This document shows, in pieces, positions 16,473-26,257 of a stretch of 46,041 nucleotides of DNA; positions within the stretch are counted from its first letter, which is position 1; every line of letters begins with the position of its first letter. Made by a program: the position numbers and the translations under genes. The stretch comes from an uncultured Clostridium sp. Its GTDB lineage: Bacteria > Bacillota > Clostridia > Peptostreptococcales > Peptostreptococcaceae. The stretch is from assembly GCA_945871955.1 (NCBI GenBank), contig CAMBXR010000017.1:1-46041 (forward strand), read 5' to 3'. Below the pieces are notes generated by a model. It worked only from the letters and a program-made list of their open reading frames with translations, made no database searches and was not told the DNA's origin.

Positions 16473-17224
16473 TATATATTTCCTCCTAAGTCACTTAGTT
16501 CATATAAAACTATTGATGAAGCAACTACAGATGCTGTTTCCGTTCTAAGTATTCTAGGTCCTAGAGAAACTACTTTTCCATCCATATCTTGAATTTTTTC
16601 TATTTCATCTTCTTCAAATCCACCTTCAGGTCCAACAAAAACTCCAATAGTATTTGCATTTACATCTTTTAAACATTCTTTTATTGAAATAGTTCTTTCA
16701 TTTTCATATGGACAAAGATTTAAATCATTATTTTCCATATCTTTCAATGCTTCTTTAAATGATAATACGCCTCTTAAAGTTGGTATTTTTCCTCTTTTAC
16801 TTTGCTTAGCAGCTTCGTAAATGATTCTTTCCCATCTTTCAATTTTTTTATCTTCTTTTTTGTTGTCAATTTTAGTTACACTTCTTTTAGTTTGTACTAA
16901 AACTATTTCATCTACACCTATTTCTGTTAGTTTTTGAAGTATTAACTCCATTTTAGTTCCTTTAGGCATACCTTGGTATAGCTTAACCTTTAGACTTGAT
17001 TCACGTTTTATATTTACTTTTTCAATTATGTCTAATAATATATTGTCTTTGTTTATTTCTCTTATTTCACAAATATACTCATTATTGTCCATATCACATA
17101 CTTCAAGCTTATCATTTTCTTTACATCTAAGGACTCTTGAAATATGTTTAACATCTTCACCTTCAATAATACAAGTATTTTGTTCTAAGTTTATGTTGCT
17201 TTTAGGTGTGAAAAATCTATCCAT
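16472..17224 (-). CDS. rsmE: 16S rRNA (uracil1498-N3)-methyltransferase RsmE
   Basis: The 250-residue SPOUT-family methyltransferase modifies U1498 of 16S rRNA. It has an N-terminal PUA-like RNA-binding domain (residues 1-75, MDRFFTPKSNINLE) and the trefoil-knot catalytic domain with VGPEGGFEEDEIE and SLGPRILRTETA, the SAM-binding loops. Length is standard. It starts 8 bases after prmA and shares its last base with mtaB, forming a tight translation-apparatus modification operon. Confidence 0.96.
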   Translation of the reverse strand: MDRFFTPKSNINLEQNTCIIEGEDVKHISRVLRCKENDKLEVCDMDNNEYICEIREINKDNILLDIIEKVNIKRESSLKVKLYQGMPKGTKMELILQKLTEIGVDEIVLVQTKRSVTKIDNKKEDKKIERWERIIYEAAKQSKRGKIPTLRGVLSFKEALKDMENNDLNLCPYENERTISIKECLKDVNANTIGVFVGPEGGFEEDEIEKIQDMDGKVVSLGPRILRTETASVVASSIVLYELSDLGGNI

Positions 17225-17232
17225 AATTACAC

Positions 17233-18174
17233 CTACTTAAGTTTAGATACTATAGCTGACCACTCACCAAGTTTTACTATTTCAACTATTTCAAATCCAT
17301 TTTGTTCTAGAGATTCAACTACTTCATCTATTTTAGCATGAATTATTCCTGATGATATAAATACACCATCTTCGCTTAAGAATTTACTTACATCATTAGC
17401 TAATATTTTTATTATATCTGCTATTATATTAGCTACGATTACATCTGCTTTTCCTTCTACAACTTCAAATAAACTTCCATGTTTTACAATAACTTTGTCA
17501 CTTACATTATTTAATTCACAGTTTTCTTTTGAAACTTTAACAGCAACTTCATCTAAGTCTCCTGCAATAACTTCTTTCGCACCAAGTTTAGCTGCAGCTA
17601 TGGCAAGTATACCACTTCCACATCCTATGTCAAATACTCTTTTAGTATTATCTACGTATTTTTCTAATTCTCTAATACACATAGAAGTTGTTTCATGAGT
17701 TCCTGTTCCAAAAGCCATTCCTGGATCTAATTCTATTATTAAATCACCTTCTTGAGCTTCGTAATCTTCCCAAGTAGGTTTTACTACTATTTTTTGACCT
17801 ATTTTTGTTGGCTTATAGTATTTTTTCCATTCATTTGCCCAGTCCGATTCATTTACATTGCTTAGAGATACTGTTCCTTCTCCTATATCTAATCCACAAG
17901 ATGGTAATAAAGATATTTTAGCTTTTATAGTTTCAACAAGTTCTAATACATTTCTTTCTTCAGGTATATACGTTTTTATTAATACCCCATCTTGATTACT
18001 TTTATTGAATACTTCTTCTTCCACATAATCCCAATCTAATTCATTTTTTTCTTGGAATAAGAAATCTTTAGGGTCTTCTATCATTACCCCGCCACATCTT
18101 TCTTCTAATAATATATTACTTATAGCTTCTACAGCCTCTGTAGTCGTTTTCACTGTTACTTCTGTCCAATTCAT
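17233..18174 (-). CDS. prmA: Ribosomal protein L11 methyltransferase PrmA
   Basis: The 313-residue SAM-dependent enzyme trimethylates lysines of ribosomal protein L11. Motif I is FDIGCGSGILAIAAAKLGA, followed by GDLDEVAVKVSKENCELN and the substrate motif VANIIADII. The ATG at 18174 (MNWTEVTVKTTTEA) has AGAAGG 7 bases upstream; the frame extends six codons further to a TTG lacking a ribosome site. It lies after the dnaJ terminator, so it probably has its own promoter; a TATAAT is present near 18225 but no convincing -35. It heads prmA-rsmE-mtaB-hinT. Confidence 0.95.
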   Translation of the reverse strand: MNWTEVTVKTTTEAVEAISNILLEERCGGVMIEDPKDFLFQEKNELDWDYVEEEVFNKSNQDGVLIKTYIPEERNVLELVETIKAKISLLPSCGLDIGEGTVSLSNVNESDWANEWKKYYKPTKIGQKIVVKPTWEDYEAQEGDLIIELDPGMAFGTGTHETTSMCIRELEKYVDNTKRVFDIGCGSGILAIAAAKLGAKEVIAGDLDEVAVKVSKENCELNNVSDKVIVKHGSLFEVVEGKADVIVANIIADIIKILANDVSKFLSEDGVFISSGIIHAKIDEVVESLEQNGFEIVEIVKLGEWSAIVSKLK

Positions 18175-18281
18175 ATGTAAACCTTCTTTCAATATTTAAT
18201 ACTATTTTTCATGAATTTTATTATATCATAATTATTCTCTTTTATAATATTGTTTTATACATATAATACTTATAATTACAC

Positions 18282-18310
18282 AAAAATCCTCCCAATTAAT
18301 TTTGGAAGGA
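18282..18310 (-). terminator. Terminator of the hrcA-grpE-dnaK-dnaJ operon
   Basis: On the minus strand TCCTTCC and GGGAGGA pair (one G-U) across a 10-base AT loop, followed by TTTTTG. It lies 17 bases past the dnaJ stop. Confidence 0.75.
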
Positions 18311-18326
18311 CTTTTATTTGTTTGCA

Positions 18327-19496
18327 TTATTTATTTTTTTTCTTTATTCCTTTAAAAAATCCGTCTATCTTGTCACTGAGACTTTTTTGCCTTTCATGCA
18401 CCTCTTGGCCACACTCTTTTGCAAATTGTCTTACTAAGTCTTTTTGCTTTTCACTTAAGTTTTTAGGTACTTCAACAGTTACTTTAACGTATTGATCTCC
18501 TCTAACATTTGATCTTAGTTTTGTTATACCTTTACCTTTTAGCCTAAATACTGTTCCAGTTTGAGTTCCTTCTGGTATTTCATATTCAACTTTACCATCT
18601 AGAGTTGGAACTTGTATTTTATCTCCTAATGTAGCTTGTGCAAATGTTATAGGCATTTCTAAATAAACATCATATCCTTCTCTTGTAAAGATTGAATGTG
18701 ATTTTACATCTACTTCAATATATAAGTCTCCTCTTGGACCACCTCTAGTTCCAAGCTCACCTTGACCAGAAAGCTTAATCATTTGACCTGCATCTATACC
18801 TGCTGGTACATCAACTTCTATAGTCTTAGTTTTTCTTATGCTTCCTTTTCCATGACATTTAGTACATGGAGAATCTATAACTTCTCCTTCTCCATTACAT
18901 GTAGAACATGTTCTTGTACTAGCTATATTACCAAAAGGAGTTCTTTGAACTGATTGAACTTGACCACTACCATTACATGTAGGACAAGTTTTTTTAGAAG
19001 TTCCCGGTTTTGCACCACTTCCGTTACACGCATCACATTCTTCACTTCTATTTATTTTAACTTGAACTTTTTTACCAAATGCAGCTTCTTCAAAAGATAT
19101 ACTTATTCTTTGTTTTATATCAGCACCACGTTCTGGACCTCTTCTTCTTTGACGGCCACCTCCGCCAAATCCTCCACCGAACATATCTCCAAATATATCT
19201 CCAAATATATCATCAAATCCACCAAATCCTTGGCCTCCGAAACCTCCAGCTCCACCGAATCCTTGGCCATTTACACCTTCATGACCAAATTGATCGTAGT
19301 TTCTTCTCTTAGTTTCATCTGATAATACTTCGTATGCTTCATTTATTTCTTTAAACTTTTCTTCAGCCTCTTTATCTCCAGGGTTTCTATCTGGGTGATA
19401 TTTCATAGCTAATTTTCTATAAGCTTTTTTTATCTCAGATGCATCCGCACTTTTACCAACACCTAAGACATCATAGTAGTCTCTTTTAGTACTCAA
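18327..19496 (-). CDS. dnaJ: Chaperone DnaJ (type I Hsp40)
   Basis: The 389-residue co-chaperone stimulates DnaK ATPase and delivers unfolded clients. Domains in order: J domain (1-70, with HPD in [11 protein letters not shown]), glycine/phenylalanine-rich linker (about 75-120), four zinc repeats of C-x2-C-x-G-x-G type ([32 protein letters not shown]) and C-terminal substrate-binding beta domains. Start is TTG with GGTGG 9 bases upstream. It is the last gene of the CIRCE-controlled operon. A 12-bp hairpin upstream, after dnaK, may lower its level relative to DnaK. Confidence 0.98.
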   Translation of the reverse strand: MSTKRDYYDVLGVGKSADASEIKKAYRKLAMKYHPDRNPGDKEAEEKFKEINEAYEVLSDETKRRNYDQFGHEGVNGQGFGGAGGFGGQGFGGFDDIFGDIFGDMFGGGFGGGGRQRRRGPERGADIKQRISISFEEAAFGKKVQVKINRSEECDACNGSGAKPGTSKKTCPTCNGSGQVQSVQRTPFGNIASTRTCSTCNGEGEVIDSPCTKCHGKGSIRKTKTIEVDVPAGIDAGQMIKLSGQGELGTRGGPRGDLYIEVDVKSHSIFTREGYDVYLEMPITFAQATLGDKIQVPTLDGKVEYEIPEGTQTGTVFRLKGKGITKLRSNVRGDQYVKVTVEVPKNLSEKQKDLVRQFAKECGQEVHERQKSLSDKIDGFFKGIKKKNK

Positions 19497-19525
19497 GTTT
19501 TGTCACCACCTTTATATTACAAAAC

Positions 19526-19558
19526 AATAGCTTGTAGAATATTAAACTACAAGCTATT
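19526..19558 (-). other. Strong hairpin between dnaK and dnaJ
   Basis: AATAGCTTGTAG and CTACAAGCTATT are perfect 12-bp inverted arms with a 9-base loop. On the minus strand the stem is followed by GTTTTGTAATAT, a short T-run only, so partial termination or an mRNA processing/stability site between dnaK and dnaJ is the most likely role. Confidence 0.7.
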
Positions 19559-19634
19559 ATTAATTGTTTTAAAACAGATTAATATCCTTTATTTATTATA
19601 CACAATTAGTATGTTTTTGCAACAAATTCAAATC

Positions 19635-21464
19635 CTATACTTCTTTGAAATCTGCATCTACAACATCATCATTTGATTGAGTTTGCTCAGCTTGTTCTCC
19701 ACCTTGAGCAGCTTGTTCAGCTTGAGCTTGTTGATACATTTGCTCAGATATTTTATGGAATTTATTCATTACTTCATCTATAGCTGATTTTATTTCTTCA
19801 GCAGTTGCAGATTCTTTATCTTTTACTTCTTTTAATGAAGCAACAGCAGCTTCTATTGCAGATTTATCATCAGCATTTACTTTGTCGCCAAGTTCATTTA
19901 AAGTTTTTTCTGTTTGATATATAGTTGAATCAGCTTGGTTAACTGCTTCTATTTTATCTTTTTTAGCTTTATCAGCTTCAGCATTCATTTCAGCTTCTTT
20001 AACTTTTCTTTCTATTTCTTCTTCAGATAAGTTAGTTCCTGAAGTTATAGTAACTTTTTGTTCTTTTCCAGTTCCTAAATCTTTAGCAGTAACGTGAACT
20101 ATACCATTAGCATCTATATCGAAAGTAACTTCTATTTGAGGTATTCCTCTTGGTGCTGGTGGTATTTCTGATAATTGGAATCTACCTAAAGTAGTATTAT
20201 CATATGCCATTGATCTTTCACCTTGAAGTACATGTATATCAACAGCAGTTTGGTTATCAGCAGCAGTTGAGAATACTTGAGATTTCTTAGTTGGTATTGT
20301 TGTATTTCTTTCTATTATTTTAGTCATTACGTTCCCCATAGTTTCTATACCTAAAGATAATGGAGTAACATCTAATAATAATAAGTCGTTAACTTCACCA
20401 GTTAAAACACCAGCTTGTATAGCAGCACCAGCAGCAACACATTCATCTGGGTTTATACCTTTGTGAGGTTCTTTTCCTATGAATTTTTTAACAGCTTCTT
20501 GAACAGCTGGTATTCTTGTAGATCCACCTACTAGTAATACATCATCTATTTCTGATACAGAAAGTCCAGCATCAGCTAAAGCTCTCTTAGTTGGTTCCAT
20601 AGTTTTTTCTACTAAGTGATGAGTTAACTCATCGAATTTAGCTCTTGATAAATCTATATTCATATGTTTTGGTCCGCTTGCAGTAGCAGTTATGAATGGT
20701 AAGTTTATGTTTGAGCTCATAGTTGAAGATAATTCTTTTTTAGCTTTTTCAGCAGCTTCTTTTAATCTTTGAAGAGCCATATTGTCGTCTCTTAAATCAA
20801 CACCTTCAGCTTTTTTGAATTCTTCAGCTAAGTAATCTATTATAACTTTATCGAAGTCATCTCCACCTAATCTGTTGTTACCAGCAGTAGCTAAAACTTC
20901 GAAAGTACCATCTCCTATTTCAAGTATAGATACGTCGAAAGTACCTCCACCTAAGTCAAATACTAATATTTTTTTGTCTTGGTCTAATTTATCCATACCG
21001 TATGCAAGAGCTGCAGCAGTTGGTTCATTTATTATTCTTTTTACTTCTAATCCTGCTATTCTACCAGCATCTTTAGTTGCTTGTCTTTGAGCATCTGTAA
21101 AGTAAGCTGGAACTGTTATAACAGCTTCTTTAACTGGTTGACCTAAATAACTTTCAGCATCAGCTTTTAATTTTTGAAGTATTATAGCTGATATTTCTTG
21201 TGGAGTATATGATTTACCTTCTATGTTAACTTTGTAATCAGTACCCATATGAGTTTTTATTGATATTACAGTGTTATCAGCATTTGTAACTGCTTGTCTT
21301 TTTGCAGGTTCCCCTACTATTCTTTCTCCACCTTTTGTAAAAGCAACTACTGAAGGAGTTGTTCTCATACCTTCGTTATTTGCTATTATTTGAGGTTCTC
21401 CATTTTCTAAAACGGCAACACATGAGTTTGTTGTACCTAAATCTATTCCTATTACTTTTGACAT
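19635..21464 (-). CDS. dnaK: Chaperone DnaK (Hsp70)
   Basis: The 609-residue Hsp70 folds proteins in an ATP cycle with DnaJ and GrpE. The nucleotide-binding domain starts [18 protein letters not shown] and contains [14 protein letters not shown] and [15 protein letters not shown]; the linker [16 protein letters not shown] precedes the substrate-binding domain, and the C-terminal lid ends in a Gln/Ala-rich tail with [10 protein letters not shown]. The typical Gram-positive deletion in the N-domain agrees with the short length. The ATG has AAGGAGGAAATG upstream. It is third in hrcA-grpE-dnaK-dnaJ and should be heat inducible through HrcA/CIRCE. Confidence 0.99.
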   Translation of the reverse strand: MSKVIGIDLGTTNSCVAVLENGEPQIIANNEGMRTTPSVVAFTKGGERIVGEPAKRQAVTNADNTVISIKTHMGTDYKVNIEGKSYTPQEISAIILQKLKADAESYLGQPVKEAVITVPAYFTDAQRQATKDAGRIAGLEVKRIINEPTAAALAYGMDKLDQDKKILVFDLGGGTFDVSILEIGDGTFEVLATAGNNRLGGDDFDKVIIDYLAEEFKKAEGVDLRDDNMALQRLKEAAEKAKKELSSTMSSNINLPFITATASGPKHMNIDLSRAKFDELTHHLVEKTMEPTKRALADAGLSVSEIDDVLLVGGSTRIPAVQEAVKKFIGKEPHKGINPDECVAAGAAIQAGVLTGEVNDLLLLDVTPLSLGIETMGNVMTKIIERNTTIPTKKSQVFSTAADNQTAVDIHVLQGERSMAYDNTTLGRFQLSEIPPAPRGIPQIEVTFDIDANGIVHVTAKDLGTGKEQKVTITSGTNLSEEEIERKVKEAEMNAEADKAKKDKIEAVNQADSTIYQTEKTLNELGDKVNADDKSAIEAAVASLKEVKDKESATAEEIKSAIDEVMNKFHKISEQMYQQAQAEQAAQGGEQAEQTQSNDDVVDADFKEV

Positions 21465-21521
21465 AATTCATTTCCTCCTTAATACTTTATCTATTTAAAT
21501 TTAATTTATTTGTAAATTCAA

Positions 21522-22130
21522 TTAACAAGAAACTTTAACCATTGTTGGTCTTATAACTTTTGTTTTAAGTTTATATCCTTTTTGTAATACCATAACTACT
21601 TTATTAGCTTCTACACCTTCTATACTTTCTTGCATAACAGCTAAATGTAAATTAGGATCAAACTCCTCATTTATTGCAGCTATTTCTTCTACACCAAATT
21701 TTTGTAAAGAATCTATTAATTGTTTATGTACAAGCTCTATACCTTTGTACATATCATCTTCTTTATCTGAGCAAGCATCCATGGCTCTTTCCATAGAATC
21801 TAAAACTGGTATTAATTCGTTAATTATTTTTTCATTAGCGAATAATCCTATAGTTTCTTTTTCTTGCTGAGTTCTTCTCATATAATTTGAGTATTCAGCT
21901 TGAAGTCTTTTATATTTATCATCTTTTTCTTCTATTTGCTTTTCAAGCTCTTCTATTTTGTCATTCATTTTCTTTTCTTCTAATTTAGAATTTATATCAG
22001 TTACATTTTCTTCAGATATAACATCTTCTTCAACTTGTATGTTATCCTGAGAGTCTTTTAGTACTTTTTCTTCATTAGAAGAAGCGCTATTTTCTTGTTT
22101 TATCTCATCTTGATTTATGTTATTTTCCAA
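21522..22130 (-). CDS. grpE: Nucleotide exchange factor GrpE
   Basis: The 202-residue protein releases ADP from DnaK. The N-terminal 60 residues are acidic and disordered, followed by a long coiled coil (about residues 50-125, IEELEKQIEEKDDKYKRLQ) and a C-terminal beta-wing (EEFDPNLHLAVMQ, VLQKGYKLKTKVIRP), the GrpE signature. The start is TTG after GAGGGGTGTAAATC; no ATG fits. It lies 17 bases after hrcA. Confidence 0.96.
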   Translation of the reverse strand: MENNINQDEIKQENSASSNEEKVLKDSQDNIQVEEDVISEENVTDINSKLEEKKMNDKIEELEKQIEEKDDKYKRLQAEYSNYMRRTQQEKETIGLFANEKIINELIPVLDSMERAMDACSDKEDDMYKGIELVHKQLIDSLQKFGVEEIAAINEEFDPNLHLAVMQESIEGVEANKVVMVLQKGYKLKTKVIRPTMVKVSC

Positions 22131-22147
22131 GATTTACACCCCTCAGC

Positions 22148-23179
22148 TTAAAATTTATTTGATTTATTATTTAATAATATATTCATATAATTTATTATGG
22201 AATATATTCTAGAATAATCCATTCTTGTAGGTCCTATGAAACTTATACGACCAACCAAATCTTTATCGACCTTATATGTGGCTGTTACTACACTACATTC
22301 TTGAGCTTGTTCACACTCATTATCACTACCGATAACAATTGTGGCATTATCTTTTAATATCCCTTTTGATTTAACTATTTTAGCTATTGTCTCTTTAGTC
22401 GCTAACATATCCAAGAAAGACCTAGCCTTTAGAACATCATTAAATTCTGGATAATTAAATATATTAGTAGCTCCATTTAATGTCATTGAAAGTTCCTCAT
22501 CAGTAGCATTTGAATTTAACATATTCAATAGTTGATCTATAATAGATGAATATTCTCCTATTTCATATTTTATATATGCTATTAATCTGTCATCTATTTC
22601 TGTAATTGTTTTACCTGAAAGCTTTTTAGTTAAGTTATCAGAAATCAAATTCAACTTAGCTTGATCTAAATCAATTTTAGCATTTAAGCTTGATTTTTTA
22701 ATATCTCCATCGTCTGTAACTACTATTAATAAAATTTCACTTTCATGCATTCTAACTAATTGGATATGCTTTATTTCACTCAATAGTGACAAATGTCTTG
22801 TCATAGCAACTGTAGTATAATTAGTTAGTTGAGATAACATCTTTGATGTTTCATGTATTAAATCTTGTATATCATTCATATTACGATCTACACATTTTTG
22901 AATTATCTCTTTATCATAGTCACTAATTTCTGTGGTATTCATTAGAGAATTAACGTAAAGTTTATAACCTTTTTCTGTCGGTATTCTACCTGCAGATGTG
23001 TAAGGTTGAACTAAGTAGCCTAACTCTTCTAAATCAGCCATTTCATTTCTAATAGTTGCTGCACTAACACCAAGGTTATATTTCTTTGATATTGTCCTAG
23101 ATCCTACAGCTTCAGCTGTTTCTATATAATCTTTAACTATTGCTTTGAGGATATTCATTTTTCTTTCATTTAACTCCAT
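22148..23179 (-). CDS. hrcA: Heat-inducible transcription repressor HrcA
   Basis: The 343-residue repressor binds the CIRCE element and shuts off class I heat-shock genes; its activity depends on GroEL. The N-terminal winged helix (residues 1-75, with SAATIRNEMADLEELGYL) and the start MELNERKMNILKAIVKDYI are characteristic; a GAF-like domain and dimer region follow. A perfect CIRCE lies 21 bases upstream, so hrcA regulates its own operon. The ATG follows GGGAGGTATTTAAAA. Confidence 0.98.
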   Translation of the reverse strand: MELNERKMNILKAIVKDYIETAEAVGSRTISKKYNLGVSAATIRNEMADLEELGYLVQPYTSAGRIPTEKGYKLYVNSLMNTTEISDYDKEIIQKCVDRNMNDIQDLIHETSKMLSQLTNYTTVAMTRHLSLLSEIKHIQLVRMHESEILLIVVTDDGDIKKSSLNAKIDLDQAKLNLISDNLTKKLSGKTITEIDDRLIAYIKYEIGEYSSIIDQLLNMLNSNATDEELSMTLNGATNIFNYPEFNDVLKARSFLDMLATKETIAKIVKSKGILKDNATIVIGSDNECEQAQECSVVTATYKVDKDLVGRISFIGPTRMDYSRIYSIINYMNILLNNKSNKF

Positions 23180-23200
23180 TTTTAAATACCTCCCTCGCTG

Positions 23201-23227
23201 TTAGCACTCACTATCTACGAGTGCTAA
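23201..23227. promoter_or_regulatory. CIRCE operator
   Basis: TTAGCACTC (23201-23209), nine bases, GAGTGCTAA (23219-23227): exact consensus for the HrcA binding site. It sits between the promoter and the hrcA start, where a bound repressor blocks transcription initiation. Confidence 0.98.
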
Positions 23228-23240
23228 AAAGATTATATAT

Positions 23241-23271
23241 ATTATATAACACATTTAAATTTTATTGTCAA
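23241..23271 (-). promoter_or_regulatory. Sigma-A promoter of the hrcA heat-shock operon
   Basis: TTGACA (23271-23266) on the minus strand is followed by TATATA after 17 bases or TATAAT after 19 bases (23246-23241). The CIRCE element begins about 14 bases downstream of the -10. Confidence 0.85.
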
Positions 23272-23294
23272 CAGTTTTCAGATTATTTATTTTC

Positions 23295-24425
23295 TTATTT
23301 TATAAATTCTACAAAAACACTATTAGATATTTCTTTACCTTTTTGTGTCAACTTCATTCCCGTCTCGTTTATATCTATCAATTGTAATTTTGTTAGTTTT
23401 TCTATTTCATTTTTATATTCTTCTAAAAAATTAAAATCATATTTATTTTTAAAATCCTTAAATTTTATACCCTCATTCATTCTTAAACCTAAGAATATAC
23501 TTTCCTCTATTTTATCTTTAATACTTAACTTTTCTTCCCACTCTATAGGTTTTTTACCATTTAATATTAATTCTTCATATTTATCTATTTCACATAAGTT
23601 ATTATATCTTATTTCATCTAAAAATCCTGATGCCGATGTTCCAATACCAACGTAATTTTCACACTTCCAGTATAAGATATTATGCTTACACTCAAAACCT
23701 TCTTTTGCATAATTTGATATTTCATATTGATTATATCCATGAGATTTCAAATAATTTATAGTATACTCATACATTTCAATATCTGTATCTTCGTCTAATA
23801 ATTTAAATTCTTTTCTTTCATACATATCAAACAATTCTGTATTTTCTTCTAAAATTAAAGAGTATGCAGATATATGAGTAGGATTTAAATTTACTACTTT
23901 TTCTAAACTTTCCATCCAGTCTTCTTTAGTTTGATTTGGCAATGCATACATCAAATCAATATTAATATTGTCAAAACCAACCTTTTTTGCTTCATGATAA
24001 TTTTTTTCAAATTCTTCAAAAGTATGTATTCTTCCTATGTATTTTAAATGATGATTTTGAACAGCTTGAAGTCCAATACTAAGTCTATTTACTCCACATT
24101 TTTTCATAGTTTTTAATTTATTTAATGTTAATGTTCCTGGATTACATTCCATAGTAATTTCAGCATCTTCTTTTATTTTGAAATTCAAATTTATATTATC
24201 AAATAAAATTTTGATTTCTTCTTCATTTAGTATACTCGGTGTACCTCCACCTACAAAAATACTATCTATTTCTTTTTGTCCGATTTTTTCTTTATATAAT
24301 TCCATTTCTTTTGATAATGCACTTAAATATTTTTTCTTTTCATCTATATTAAGTTTAAAAGAATTGAAATCGCAATATTTACATTTTCTTACACAAAACG
24401 GTATATGTATATATAAACCTAACAT
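23295..24425 (-). CDS. hemW: Radical SAM heme chaperone HemW
   Basis: The 376-residue protein is the HemW (formerly HemN-like) family: radical-SAM motif at C11-x3-C15-x2-C18 (FCVRKCKYC), GGGTPS motif at about residue 61, and the C-terminal HemN domain. HemW binds heme and, in studied bacteria, delivers it to membrane respiratory proteins; it lacks coproporphyrinogen dehydrogenase activity. The ATG has AGAGGTGACTAA upstream. In most Firmicutes hemW lies directly after lepA and before hrcA; here lepA is 4 kb away with a PGA locus between them. Confidence 0.93.
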   Translation of the reverse strand: MLGLYIHIPFCVRKCKYCDFNSFKLNIDEKKKYLSALSKEMELYKEKIGQKEIDSIFVGGGTPSILNEEEIKILFDNINLNFKIKEDAEITMECNPGTLTLNKLKTMKKCGVNRLSIGLQAVQNHHLKYIGRIHTFEEFEKNYHEAKKVGFDNINIDLMYALPNQTKEDWMESLEKVVNLNPTHISAYSLILEENTELFDMYERKEFKLLDEDTDIEMYEYTINYLKSHGYNQYEISNYAKEGFECKHNILYWKCENYVGIGTSASGFLDEIRYNNLCEIDKYEELILNGKKPIEWEEKLSIKDKIEESIFLGLRMNEGIKFKDFKNKYDFNFLEEYKNEIEKLTKLQLIDINETGMKLTQKGKEISNSVFVEFIK

Positions 24426-24541
24426 TTAGTCACCTCTTTTTGTCATTTTACATAATAATTATTATATATTATTATTCTTACCATATAAAATAAAATCTAG
24501 GTCTTTTTCTAAAAATAAATATATTAATTCCTTACAATTAA

Positions 24542-24586
24542 AAAAGGCTGTCGCACATTTTTCATTCATTTGTGCAACAGCCTTTT
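24542..24586. terminator. Terminator after capD
   Basis: Arms of 16 bases (24542-24557 and 24571-24586) pair with a single mismatch around a 13-base loop, with GGCTGT/ACAGCC at the core. On the minus strand six T residues follow. A-rich sequence on the other side makes it symmetric. Confidence 0.9.
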
Positions 24587-24595
24587 AATATTTAA

Positions 24596-26200
24596 TTAAT
24601 ATTTAACTTTGTATTCTCCACGTCTTCTATAATCAGCCCCACCAGATATTCCTTTTTCTTTATCTTTTATTATGGTCTGAATAGAACCATAGAAGATATT
24701 AGAATCATAGTAACTTAAAGAATATCCGTCAGCTTGCATTTCATTTATAAGCTTATCAGAAAGTTGTCTTTCAGTTAATATCTCTGTATTATTTCTAAAT
24801 ACAGTTCTAGGCTCGTTTATAGATTCTTCTATATTTTTATTAAACTTGAAATAGTTTAATAATACTTCAGAAATAGCCTGTGGAATAACATTTCCTCCTG
24901 GAGATGCTATACCCATTATGAAATTTTCACCTTTTCTTATTATAGTTGGTGCTATAAATGTTCTAGATCTTTTCCCTGGTGCATAAGCATTTATAGAATG
25001 GGCATTTTCATTAAAGTGACCTACAGAGTCATTTAAGAAAAATCCGCCTATAGTTATTTGTGAACCAAAGAAATCACCTAATGTATTTGTACAAGACACA
25101 ACCATACCATCCTTATCTGTTACAACAAAAGCTGTAGTATCTTCACTTTCATCTTCTGTTATATCTTCAGTGTATTTTCTTTCATATAGTCTTTGTACAT
25201 ATTTATCTTTTACATATTTCTGAGAATCAACATCTTCAAAGTTTGGATCTGCAATATGTGCCATTCTATTAGTATAAGCAATATTGACGATTTGAGACAT
25301 TTTCTTTAAATATTCTGTTTGATTACTTGCAAAATTTTCAACATTAGCATATTCAGCCATTTTCAATATTTGTATTAATGTAGCTCCACTAAATGGTGCT
25401 GGTGCTGTTATAACTTCATACCCATCAAATTCACCAGTTATCGGTTCTAAAATATCTGTTTTATAACTAGATAAATCTTCTTGTGTTAATTGTGTTCCTG
25501 AAACCAGTTGTTGTCCTATAACTCCATTATAGAAAGCATCCGCTCCGCCTTCTTGAATAGATTTCAATGTATTTGCTAAATCTAATTGAACTATAGTCGT
25601 TCCTTCACTTTTAGGTTCTCCATCTTCATTATAAAATACAGATAGATTATTCATGTCTGAATACCCTTTAAATATATTCAGTCTATTGTATAGATTTGTA
25701 TCCATTTCAAACCCATTTTCAGCATAATTTATAGCTGGTTGTAAAAGCTCACTCATAGTTTTAGATCCATAAGCTTTATTTACATCTTCCATACCTTGTA
25801 CAAAACCTGGTACACCAATAGCACTTATTTGAGTTTGAGAAGTTATAGGTGCCGTTTCTCTATAATTAAAGAATTTGAATTCATCATTTTCTGGTGAATA
25901 AACAAGCATAGCTCCTCCGCCACCAATTCCTGAACCATAAGGTTCTACAACACCTAATGTATAAGATATTGCCACAGCTGCATCTACAGCATTTCCGCCA
26001 TTTTCTAATACCTCCATCCCCACTTTAACTGCTAAAGGATTTGATGAGCTTACTCCATACCCCTCTAGACCATCTCTTTTTAATACCTTATTCATACCTA
26101 CTGTAAACATAGATTGAATATTATCATAGAAAACTAAACTTAAGCCTAGTGCAACTGCCAATAGTACAGATGCAAATTGTTTCCACTTCAATTTTTTCAA
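24596..26200 (-). CDS. capD: Gamma-glutamyltransferase, CapD/PgsD-like
   Basis: The 534-residue protein is an Ntn-hydrolase of the gamma-glutamyltranspeptidase family. It has an N-terminal membrane anchor or signal (residues 9-25), the small-domain motif GGNAVDAAVA (68-77) and PYGSGIGGGGAML (87-99). Autocleavage is expected before T355 in DTTAF, making T355 the nucleophile; SPGGN (433-437) forms the oxyanion region. In Bacillus anthracis the related CapD links poly-gamma-glutamate to peptidoglycan or trims it. Being downstream of pgsB-pgsC supports that role over glutathione breakdown. Start is TTG with GGAG 8 bases upstream. The chain is a little shorter than classical GGT. Confidence 0.88.
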   Translation of the reverse strand: MKKLKWKQFASVLLAVALGLSLVFYDNIQSMFTVGMNKVLKRDGLEGYGVSSSNPLAVKVGMEVLENGGNAVDAAVAISYTLGVVEPYGSGIGGGGAMLVYSPENDEFKFFNYRETAPITSQTQISAIGVPGFVQGMEDVNKAYGSKTMSELLQPAINYAENGFEMDTNLYNRLNIFKGYSDMNNLSVFYNEDGEPKSEGTTIVQLDLANTLKSIQEGGADAFYNGVIGQQLVSGTQLTQEDLSSYKTDILEPITGEFDGYEVITAPAPFSGATLIQILKMAEYANVENFASNQTEYLKKMSQIVNIAYTNRMAHIADPNFEDVDSQKYVKDKYVQRLYERKYTEDITEDESEDTTAFVVTDKDGMVVSCTNTLGDFFGSQITIGGFFLNDSVGHFNENAHSINAYAPGKRSRTFIAPTIIRKGENFIMGIASPGGNVIPQAISEVLLNYFKFNKNIEESINEPRTVFRNNTEILTERQLSDKLINEMQADGYSLSYYDSNIFYGSIQTIIKDKEKGISGGADYRRRGEYKVKY

Positions 26201-26232
26201 TATATTCTCTCCTTTTGATATTAATTTCCACT

Positions 26233-26256
26233 AGGGATAATTATTAAATTATCCCT
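26233..26256 (-). other. Perfect hairpin between pgsE-like gene and capD
   Basis: AGGGATAATT (26233-26242) and AATTATCCCT (26247-26256) form a 10-bp perfect stem with a 4-base loop. It begins just past the small ORF's stop. No T-run follows on the minus strand, so it looks like an RNA stability or processing element rather than a terminator. Confidence 0.6.
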
Positions 26257-26257
26257 T

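Noticed and set aside
19079-19322. Plus-strand open frames opposite dnaJ
   Set aside because: They are mirror frames of the glycine-rich and J-domain coding sequence, have no ribosome sites and no recognisable product.
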